Assembly (NCBI GenBank): GCA_012295275.1
Contig: CM022670.1
Location: 312,001-376,000 of the forward strand
DNA: 64,000 bases
DNA from: Chrysomallon squamiferum
Lineage: Eukaryota; Mollusca; Gastropoda; Neomphalida; Peltospiridae
Direction of reading: 5' to 3'
A model generated the notes under the pieces. That model was given only the letters and a program-made list of their open reading frames with translations. It was not told the DNA's origin and searched no databases. Positions 1-64,000 of the stretch are shown here, piece after piece. Position 1 is the first letter of the stretch. The number at the start of each line of letters is the position of its first letter. The translations under genes were made by a program, and so were the position numbers.

Positions 1-800
1 GGTAATAAACAAATATACCCTGTTATTTCTGTGTTAAACTCTGATCTAAGCTTCACAGTTTTATTTTACTATTATGTTCACACCAAAATTAATTACTATT
101 TGCAAAGCCATTAACATAATTTGTACTTGGCTGATCTTCAAAGACTTTCGTGATTACAAAACATGTTTTTATGGCTTGACTTTACAATATCTGCATCATA
201 CCCAGTCCTTCATAAATTTATATATGCTAATGTGAACTATAGAGAAATGACTTCATGCATAATTCTATTTTATTTTAATATTCATACTAAAATTAATTCC
301 ATTTTCCAAAACGATTAACATTATTTTTACTTAGCTGGTTCTTCAAAGGCTTTTGTAATTGTAAAATCTGTGTTTGTGTGTTGGTTTTTCAACAGTTTCA
401 TAATACCCAAGCCTTTATCAGTGCATTTCTATCAATATGAGCTACAGAGGCCAAACTTCAGTCTGCATTTTCATATAATGATAATATTCACACCAAAATT
501 AATTCCAGTTTCCAAGTTAATTAGCATGTTTAAAGCTGATTCATCAAAGGATTTAAGTGAAAGAAAATGTGGCTGTATATCTTTGAACAGTTACCCATTC
601 TGCTAGCTTTCATTATTAATTGTTAACTAAAGTTTCCCTAACATCGCTGCATATTTTCCTCATTATTTTACTGTAATGTTCACACCACTATTACATTCAG
701 TTTCAAAGCCTTGATCTTCAAAGTCTTTTCTCATTATATAACGTGTATATGGCTGTGCTTTACACCAAACTTTGACTGTGTTAACTACGAACTAAAGAGA
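1..800. repeat. Degenerate ~200-bp tandem repeat, about four copies
   Basis: The word ttcacaccaaaattaatt or a close variant recurs at 77, 281, 487 and 679 (spacings 204, 206, 192). In the same relative position after each come variants of ctgatcttcaaagactttt and, in some copies, ttatggctgtgctttac. A weaker relative (gctagaattaattctggtttcaaa) is at about 1207. The array may extend left of the window. Confidence 0.75.
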
Positions 801-3800
801 CAACGCAGGTCTATACTTCACTGGGTATTTCTTACATAAAGCTGTAATTGCATTTTCTTCATGTAACTGGATTCTGGCCATTTAGTGCCATCTATCACCC
901 TGCATTGGCAGTTTTATGCAGATTATTGGGTGAAAATGTTCACAAGAGCTCTGCCATTACCCTAGTTGTCTAGATACCAGCATCTCAGTAAAACAGGAAA
1001 AAAAGTACTGCGTGAAACCTCACATAATCCCTTACCTTTCTGCGCTAGATTTTGTACAGAAATTGGTTTTTTGTGAAATCATTTTGCTGCTTTCTTATGA
1101 CATGGTTTGATTATATTCAGCTATTTTCTATGCCCCCAGTGACCTTGAACTTATTTATTAGTTCTTCATTTTGATACTGTCAGCATCATTCATCATAATT
1201 TGTTACGCTAGAATTAATTCTGGTTTCAAACTCTCAAATCACTTAAAACTTTCCTGTGGTTATTAGAAATCTACAAATTCTATTTATAGTAACAGTTTTC
1301 TGTGACTTTAAGAACCTACAAATTCTTTTTATAATAATAATTTTCTATACTACTGTTGAAAGTGAGAGTTTATATATACAATTATGAAAACTATTTTTTT
1401 AGTGACAGTTTTTGTAGATACCTATGTATATTTATAATGATAATTTTGGATTATAAAAAAAAATACATCTTCATATTCATTTTTCAATGTATTTAAAACT
1501 TATATTTTTTTAGTTTGGAATGATATCAAATTTTTTTCTAACCAAAACATATAGTTAATTTTTCACCCAGAGAGATGACAGTATTTTAATGGGAATTTTA
1601 AACTGTAGTTATTTACCATGTTTAAAATATTTCAGTATAGTGACTTTATTTTATGCCTCACTTCTCAAGTTTGGATCAGTATCATTTTCAGAACACAACA
1701 AATAACTTTCTCTTGTTAATCTCTAAAACATTAACTGTGTGGCATTAAGTCCACTAATAAAATGTCTACTTCAGATTCCTTTTGGATGAGAATTGCTATT
1801 CTTTATGTTCTTAAATTAAAGAGATAAAGAAAAAGATAAATAGAAATGTCTATTAATACAGATAATAGAATATATGTACAAAAAACCTTTTTACATTGAT
1901 AATAAAAGTTACGTATATAAAGAAGTTCATATATATAGATAATAGAATTTATGTTTGAAAAGAAGCCTCTGTTTAGTTAATAGACTTTATAGGTTTTAGG
2001 TGACTTTAAACTGATGCCAAAAGATTTCTTCTGAGCTATCAAATGATGTGTGTTGAAGGTTGCATAACCTCAGATTACTTGTGGATGAAATCATGAAAGT
2101 CATTTACAGAGTATTGTTCAAGTATCTTTCAAGTCTTTTTTTTTTTAAATTTTAATGCTTTAACCAACAAGCCACAGGCGTCAGAGAGAAAATATAGAGA
2201 GAACTGTTATTTCATGTAACAGTTTAATGGTGAGATTCTCTTGTGATGATTAATAGCTTTGTACAGTTGTAGGAGTCGGTGTGTCTGCGCCTCTCTTTGA
2301 TTGTCCAAGTGTGGTGATGTACGTTTGCAATCAACTTTCACTGATTGATTCCCTGGCTTATGTGTGATTGCTTTTATACACTGAAACAATGGAGGTTATT
2401 GGTACATAAATTGTAGAATGGTTCATGACCCTGGGACTGATTTGTTTTTGGTTGGAGTAATTTTGGTTCTGGTTCGGTTTACGCTGGTTGGCAGTCAGGT
2501 GAAGCATTATAAAAGAATGTTTATGTCATTAAATTCACGACTTCCATGCACCATGCAAAACAATAAAGGTTGATTCTGGACTAGTTATAGATATTTATGC
2601 CAATCTGTTCTGCATTTCCAGATTCCAATAAAAAAAATTAATGTCTTTTTTTTTTGCATCCCAGTTTCAAGCTGCATCACTCAGAAATAATATTTCAGTG
2701 CCAGTTTTTGTTAAGATTAGAGATATAAGAGAAAAAGAAAGAGAAGGAATTTCTTTACAGATAATAGTATTAACATGTTATGGGTAAATTTAATAATGCT
2801 AAATTATACCAGAATATTCATTTTAAATTTCTTATTAAGTCATATAATGTAGTTTTTAAAATTATTTTTCAAATAAAAAATATTTGAAATAAGGTTTTAT
2901 AAGTAAGGAAAGAAACAACCATAACAAATAATAATGATGATGAATAATAAGTAAAATGAAAATACCTGTTTCTAAAGTATTTCATACTACTTAAAACTAA
3001 GACAAAACAACAACAAACAAATAACAAAAACAAAGAAAACCAAAACAGAGTTAAAAAAAAAAAAAAAACCAACAAACAAACAAATAAATGAATGAATGAA
3101 AATAAATGAATAAACAAATACTTATATGTTGACATATTAATAATAAGTCTTACAGACCATGGTAATTACGTAAATGAACAAATAATCAAGGATTAACAAC
3201 AATAATAGTTTAGTAATTCTGTTTGTTTTGTTTGTAAAATGAATATTCTAAAACATTTCTTTACATTTAGAAGTCATGGCTAAAAGCTTCAATTTTTGTT
3301 GGCAAACTGTTATCATCTCTTATCATTCCAGATGATAAATGTTTTTGCACAAAGCCAAACATTCAAATTCACTTTCCAAGACAAACATCTGTTACAATAT
3401 TTAACTTCTGAATGTTTTATTTGTCTTTATCTTTTTTTTTTTTTTTTTTTTTTTTATATATATATATATATTAATCTTTTTTGTCTTCTTTTTCTCTTTC
3501 AATTCTTTTTTTTGTTTGTTTTAAAGCCAGTTATAAAACTGTAGATAAATTCTGTAGATAATAATAATAAAAAAAATACATGCATTTTTCTGGTGTAGTT
3601 AAGTCCCATTTTTACACTCAATAGTTCTATCTTTTTACCTCCATTGCTGACACTGTGATGAAAGAGTCAAAAAAAAAAAAAAAAAAAAAAAAAATCCAGG
3701 TTAATTTCATTTCCATGTTATAGAAATATTTACATAGCTGCACATTCAGTGTATCAGATTTTTGAATGTGGAAAACAGTAGAACTCTCTGTTACTGTGGT

Positions 3801-4326
3801 GATATTAAAACTGGTTTGAGATGGACATTTATCTAGAGATGCTGTGATATGACAATCTAAACAAGGGTCACAATGAACTGGAAGAGATGGTTTATTATTT
3901 GAGAATATTGAGGGTTTTTAAAAATGATTATTTATTGTTAACTTTTGAGGAAGTCCTCTGTTTTTAATTCAGTGTATTATTTATATGTTTATGAGTGAAT
4001 GGATATTTAATGACATTCAGCATGCATACATATAAACACACACACACACAAATATCTACAAACACCCCCACCCCAGAATCTTCCAACATAAGTCTAATTA
4101 AATTATAGGATATGAAACATAAACAAATATATAAATAAATCAATGATTTAAGCAGTTGTGTACAACTATATAAATGTGTATCATCAGTTAATGTAAATTC
4201 AGTAAAAATTGATGTAAGTAAAACATGTATTTATTATCAAACCATTATGGGTGTGTACATCTAACTTGAGCTGAACTGATCAAGTTGGCATAATGGATTT
4301 TAAATTGATAAGACTACTCTTTATAT

Positions 4327-4357
<31 letters not shown>

Positions 4358-4699
4358 TATGTTTATATTTTACTTAGGTGGCATGTAAATTTGAATATAT
4401 ACTTTTCTTGTCAAAAAATACTAAGAAAAAACTTTCTGCTATATCAAATTATAAAACAACATAGACTGTAAATATGTGCATGCCATTCTCTAAAATAAAC
4501 AAATTTCTGAATCATTCTACATGATAATGTGTAGATAAAGTCTGTAGGGTAGACCATATTTCAGCATAATACATTTTATAATCTTTATTTGAGAATTCTG
4601 GCATTAATAAATCATTTTCTATAATCTTTACTTACAAATGTAATGCTTTCAAGATTATTTTTAAATTGATTATATGATAGAGGCAAACATTTCTCCTTT

Positions 4700-4701
4700 T
4701 C

Positions 4702-4780
<79 letters not shown>
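4700..4780 (+). repeat. CT dinucleotide tract
   Basis: About 38 uninterrupted CT units, preceded by a C/T-rich stretch and followed by a short GT-rich stretch. Confidence 0.95.
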
Positions 4781-4784
<4 letters not shown>

Positions 4785-6419
4785 CAGTGTATGTGTGTGT
4801 TTGTGGATAGATGGATGGTTGTATTTAAAATGTATACCGAAATTTCAAGGATATAAAGTAAGATGTATATGAAAAAAGAAATTAGGATCCCATGAAACTT
4901 TGTGTCACTGACCTTTGATAAAGGAAAAACAGAAAACACTGAAGTTTGAAACCAGACACACCAAAGTGCAGTATCAGTAATAGATACCCATTCATTGAAT
5001 TAGTAAAATAAACATTAAAGAAATTATCTTATTTATTCATACTGTAAAAATAAGTTAAAATGTCAGAGAAGTAATTCTATATCAGTAGACTTCACTGAAC
5101 CATTTCCCCAGAGGCCAAAAATGTCGAAAATGGTTCAGGGTTTAATAAAAGATTTTTGCCCGAAATCACAGAAAATATCTATTTCCATATTGAAAATCTC
5201 TATCCCTTGAGGCTCTTTCTTTGTGTCTGTATAACCTTGTCCTGATTTGTCTTGATAACCAAGGAACTTTGGGACCAGAAAATGTTGTAGTAATCAAGTT
5301 TGAGAAGATAACTCTTTATTTCTTGCTTTGGTAGAAATCATATTTCAAAGGTTAAATGACAGATTAATCACTTTGTTTTCATCCAGATTGAAGCAGTTAC
5401 CCATGGCTCTAGAGTGCTGTGATTTAAGACTTAACCTAAATAAAGTTACACTGACTTCATTGTTTTGTGGTTTGTGCTGTCCTGTTTGAATAAAAATGTT
5501 GCTGATGTAACTGCTCACACATTCTTTTTTAATACACAACAAAGAACATCCCAAATAACCAAGTAACGAAAACATAAATAATCAATCACATGAATCTCAT
5601 CTAACTTAGATATGTATAGACATATAATAATCAGTTATATATAAATACACAGTCAAAACATACATGCATATCTATACAAGACATGTACTGACATAATATA
5701 AACACACAAACATTGACACACACACACACACACACACAAACATGCAAACACACACACACACTGTCGGACACAGTTGTTTTTCTGTATTGATTTTGTTTTT
5801 CCAAAAACCTATTAATCTTTTCTGAACACGGAGGTCTCAGACTTCAATTAATTTCTGGCTGATCGGTGTCTAGGAATGAATTAGTGTGAAATTGGTCACA
5901 GGTAGAAACCCTGCAGGTACAGGAAGGAGAGGAAATTGTGTTTGCAGGGAGTCAGGTGTGTTAATTTTCACCAGAAGACAAGGAGATTTTTCATTCAGTT
6001 AGTTGAGATATTATAGTTCTGTGGTTAAAGAGGCATGTTTGTGTAGATTGGAGTAAAATGATTACAAAGGTTGTAGATTGTAGTTAAGAGTCCAATGGTT
6101 GTACTTGAGTTGATTATGGTACTGGTAGTATTGTCCTGTTTTGTTTTGTTTTGTGTAATTTAAACAAACAAACAAACAAACCAGCAATTTATGTCTTTGT
6201 TTTTTCATCCTTCATCAATTCATCTGTACATCTGTGTGGTTCTTTGTACACATAATACTTATCTTTGTTTTCAAATTATCATTATTATGTTACATTCATA
6301 ATTGTTTTTAATGTTTAATTTATTCTCACTTTTATTACAATTTTTTTATTAGTTTATTTTTTTTATAAAAGGTACAATTATATATATTTTATGTTTTGTT
6401 TGTTTTCTCATTGTTACAG

Positions 6420-60027
<53,608 letters not shown>

Positions 60028-63000
60028 TATTTGTTATCAAATGTAGAATATATATATATTTTTTTTTTTTTTTAAGAGACCTCATTAGAGGAATTTAGTG
60101 TGAGATGTTTCATTTCATACCAAATGGTGACATGTGAAATAAACAAAAATGTTCTGTGATCAACAAAAACGTGTATTTCTTAGATGACATGACTGATTTT
60201 AGTCCTGCAAAACTAAAAGTGTGATGTGAATGTGTTTTAAAAAAAGTGAATTATTATGAACAAAAAAAAAAAAAAAACTGCTACTTAATCCACTGCATAC
60301 TGAAATGTGTTTGCATGTGTACAATATATAAAAGTATGTGTGCACCTGGACCCTCTATAGGGATTTCACTGGCTGACTTAAAACCTAAGAAGTGGCATGC
60401 AAACCATATTTTCTGTTTTGAAAAAATGTGTAAACAAAGGTCCCAATTACAATTATAGACAATAAAAACTGTGATTTCAAAACAGGAATGAAAGAAAAAA
60501 AGAAAGAAATTAAACACCCCTAACCCCAAGAAAACCAGCTGAAACTGGAGTGTTTATTTACATTTGTTACTGTGCTGTTGAGTGGACATCAGTAGAAACA
60601 ATCGCATGAAAAAGACATTTGTTTATTGCGTAACAAAAATACTGTATGTATTTTTATCAATGTGATGGTGCTAATTAACCAAACAGTCAGAGGATTGTAA
60701 CATACAAAGAACACCAGTTTGGTCATGGTGATGAATTTGAAAAGAAAAAATAAACAAAAGTCATCTTAAAGATAGAACAATTGGTAGTGAAAACATTTCA
60801 AATTTATTCTTCATTCATTACTCACTTGTCAATAGATATATGCAAATATTATTTCCTGTGGCTGATCATAAAAATGTGTATTAAAAATGTCTCTTTATTA
60901 TTTGTTTCCCAAAATTTGGTTGTTTTAAATAAATACTCCTTGTATTATTTACATCCAGGTTAAATTTCATTTTTTAATTTTAAACTTGGTCTGTATAAAC
61001 AATACTTTCAGCATAAAATGATATTCATTCAAATCTGATGATATTCATGTTGAGCTGAATTATGAATAGTGCTGTGTCAGTGTCTTTATCTATTTTTTTT
61101 TTTTTTTTTTTCTTTAGCATGGTGGGCTAAAATCGTAATAAAGAAGATAATTCTTTTAATTTCTTAAAATATTTGTGTAACCAAATAATGTTATTAATTT
61201 ACAGAAAAATGACGAGAATAATATTTTTGTTAAATTAATAATTTATGTAGAATGTATTTAATTCTTAATATGTAAAAATTAATTAAAAATTTTGCAGAAT
61301 ATTATATCACTTATTTGTAAACAGTAATTTTAAAGAAATCATTTTCTACAATAATTTTATTAAATACTGCTGAAAATGACTACACAACTCAATTATTTCT
61401 TTAAATCAGATTTTACCACGAAGGTGCATTTACTTGTATATGTATTAGCAGACTGTTTTAAACATTTACTGTTAAATACATATATATGTAAATGGATTAC
61501 CTGATCTCATTACTGTCACAAAACATATCTTCATTTTAATGTCATTTTCATGTTGTAGAACATTTAATTTTATATTCATACATGAGAATGTCTTTGTAAA
61601 CCTTAAACATTCAATTTTTTTTTTTCAGTTACATCAAATAACAGCAAAGAAGTTAGGAAATATAAATGTTTTCTTTAATTGAAACAAACTTTGTACATGT
61701 ATGTGCAATATATATAATCTTGATTCCTTATGAATGTCTTGTATTTATTATTACTAGAAAACAATTAAGATTTTTAAAATAATTTTTTCAATGTATGCTA
61801 TGAGTAATCAGCTTTACATTTACCAACATTCTATACATTTTATCAACGAATGCTTGATATTTTTAACAGTGTAACAGCAGTGAGTTTCAATGTCATTTGA
61901 TTGTTTCTAAGTATCATTTCACTCAGCTGTGTCTCTTCATTTTTAATTAAGCTTGATTGAAAAACATTTGTATAATTTGCAAATAAACCTTCAGTTAAGT
62001 GCTATGAATGAGCAAGTAAATGGCATTATTGTATTAATATTTACAAACAACTCTCTGATCAAACATAATCAAGAGTAATTATTTGTAAAATGTTTCATGG
62101 ACGAGTTTATAACAGTATTTTGTAATTGTATTTAAGGTAACTGCTGCTTGAAGACAGATTTACTGTTCGTACTTAGTAACTAATTCACAGAATTCTTCAA
62201 TTTTCTTTTCTCTGTGTCAGTTTTTCATCTTAAATCTATCTTCATATTAATGAGTCAAAATTCATTTTATATTTTAAAAGGAGCCCAAAAACAAAGAGGG
62301 GCCATATTTTTAATGAAGGAAAACACATTCCTAATTTCATTTCGTGTCATTATATTTTGTTTTTTAATTCCAAAATAAGACCCAACCAGATTGCTGGGTT
62401 TTGGGCATACACTATTCAGTGACTCTTTTAATTTTATAACAATTCTAAATTAGTAATTTAAAACTAATATATATATATTTATGTATATAAATATCTCAAA
62501 ATTGTTTTAAAGAAGCATTTCAGACAGTATTACTGCATTTTTTAAACATAAGATAAAGTAACACGGAAAAAATAAATAATTTTTTAAGCTATGCATTCCA
62601 TTAGTTTCACATTTCATCCATCAAAAATGACAAAAATAAAATAAATTAAACATTAAACAAAATTAAATGTTTTTTTATCTTTAGTGCACCATACTCATTA
62701 AAACAAATCAAGATTATGGAACTGTTAATTTTTAGAAATGCATTAGAGTATAATGCATTAATGGCAGTGAACAAGTATTTTTTGTTAGTTACAAAATATG
62801 TTGTTTAAAAGAGAAATGAAAATGAGAAAATCATGTGTAGACACAAACCAGATATATACAGCTTAAGTATTCACTTACATAATTTTGTATTATCACATTC
62901 AAAAGTCCTCTTCCATTTGTCTTTCGTTTGTTTTGCATAATTACTTTAATCATTGTGCCAAAAACCCTTCTTTTGATGCAACCATATATTTTTTTTTTTT

Positions 63001-64000
63001 TTTTTTTTTTAAACTTTCTTTTTATTAATTTTATTTTAGTTATTCTGAGATATTTAGTGCTATGTCATTATCTTCATTATGTACATACATCATTTTGTGT
63101 ATGTTTGAAATTGATAAAATGTTTTTAAAATACCAGTATTGCAGCTTTGTTTTAAGGTAAAAACACTTTTTTTTTTTTTCATAAATGTTGTTCTTAATTT
63201 AAAAGAATAAAGAAAATTATTTTAACTTTCTTTATTAAATATTAGCACAAGTTGAATTAAATATTTTCCAAATATTGCTAAACAATAGTTCCTGATAATA
63301 GTAACAATAAATTTTCAAAAACTCAATGTTGTAACTTTAATTAAAAATAATAAAAAATATATTTATATAATTGTGATATTAAAATTAAAAAATGTAATTC
63401 AATATATATTTATTATGTAATGACATTTTGCTAGAAATTATTCCAAAATTTAAAATAATAATAAAAAAATTCATAGCATATCAGAAATTAAAAAGTTTCT
63501 TTTTGTAGATATATACACTGATTTTGATATCATTTTATTAAACATTTGTACATTTAAAGTAAACGTAATCTATCTTGCATTGTTAAGCATATCAGAATAT
63601 TTGTAGCTTTGTAACTGGAAGAAAAAATAATAATAATAAAGTATCTTAAGTGTTTCATACTGTTTTGAAAATAATATTAAACTGTCTTTTATAAATTTAA
63701 AGTGAAACAGCTATTAAATTTTGATATAGTTTCTCCCCTCCCTCTCCTAAAGTTTTATTGAAGAAACTTGTGAGAGAGAGAATCCATGTCTTTCCCTAAT
63801 CTTAATAAATACTGGAAGAAAAAAAAATTGAAATCTCAATTGTAAATTTAAAAGGTACATTATTTTTATTGCCGTTTTCTTCCACCACTGTGGGTTATTT
63901 TGCATGTTACTTCTGCGTGAGTGGTTTTTTGTTTTTATTTCTCAAGAGAGCTAGTCTCAATATGTGACACTTGTTTCTGTGGCTGTGTGTACAGCCTTAC
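60028..64000 (+). other. 3'UTR and/or intergenic DNA
   Basis: After the stop codon there is AT-rich sequence with no second gene recognisable on either strand. Teneurin mRNAs often have long 3'UTRs, so several kb may be transcribed. AATAAA hexamers occur at 60138, 60471 and at several later places, but which is used cannot be told from sequence. Short T-runs (61088-61110, 62988-63010) and AT microsatellites are the only repeats noted. Confidence 0.55.
60138..60143 (+). promoter_or_regulatory. First AATAAA polyadenylation hexamer after the stop
   Basis: Lies 111 bases after the TAG. A GT-containing stretch (gttctgtgatc) follows 8 bases later. It would give an unusually short 3'UTR for this family, so later hexamers (60471 and beyond) are equally plausible. 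Confidence 0.35.

Larger units (their letters stand above)
1..6419. other. Upstream non-coding, presumed intron
   Basis: No exon with coding character is visible here on either strand. The first coding exon found (6420) begins inside a codon, so this stretch is most simply the 3' part of an intron whose upstream exon is outside the window. It is very AT-rich. It contains a degenerate ~200-bp tandem array (1-800), homopolymer runs, TTTA repeats (4322-4358), a CT tract (4700-4780) and short AC tracts near 5720-5760. The short open frames here are low-complexity and have no family match that I recognise. Confidence 0.6.

Noticed and set aside
5345-5575. 76-codon minus-strand frame in the 5' non-coding region
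   Set aside because: It has no recognisable motif, and no splice or promoter context. Its length is possible by chance in this composition.
62928-63128. Downstream Phe/Leu-rich open frame
   Set aside because: It arises from a T-run in AT-rich DNA. It has no domain and no splice context, so it is not evidence of a second gene.

Overview
The window is animal nuclear DNA carrying one spliced gene on the + strand: a teneurin (Ten-m/Odz family), a single-pass type II membrane protein used in synaptic partner matching and cell adhesion. I recover 24 coding exons between 6420 and 60027. Every exon junction preserves the reading frame. They give about 2,581 residues in the main model, plus an optional 25-codon extension of one exon. 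Coding sequence stops at the in-frame TAG at 60025-60027. The exon at 6420 opens with two bases that complete a split codon, so at least one more 5' exon lies before the window. The divergence from vertebrate teneurins, the very AT-rich introns of 0.2-7 kb and the abundance of AC, AAT and TTTA microsatellites suggest a protostome, perhaps a mollusc. The species assignment is inference only.

Layout: 1-6419 is presumably intron, with a degenerate ~200-bp tandem array at its start. 6420-17301 holds three exons for the intracellular domain (proline-rich stretch, basic patch) and the transmembrane helix, separated by introns of about 5 kb. 22290-29981 encodes the extracellular juxtamembrane region, with a furin-like multibasic stretch. 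30219-39884 encodes eight EGF repeats in five phase-1 exons; EGF2 and EGF5 each have five cysteines. 40280-46893 encodes the Cys-rich linker and the beta-sandwich (FN-plug) region. 47390-49600 encodes the NHL beta-propeller. 49600-58879 encodes the YD shell and the Rhs-associated core. 59171-60027 encodes the Tox-GHH-like domain and the TCAP-like tail. 60028-64000 is 3'UTR and/or intergenic DNA with no recognisable gene.

The most notable points are: an inferred GC-AG intron in the middle of the YD region (50174-52817); two competing in-frame splice donors 75 bases apart (53066 and 53141), which would add or omit a His-rich 25-residue loop; a TCAP-like tail without the C-terminal amidation signal seen in vertebrates; and an unusually rich collection of degenerate tandem repeats in the introns, with unit lengths from 24 to about 200 bp. 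I see no tRNA, rRNA, CRISPR array, intact transposon or second protein gene. The many other short open frames are low-complexity or antisense shadows.
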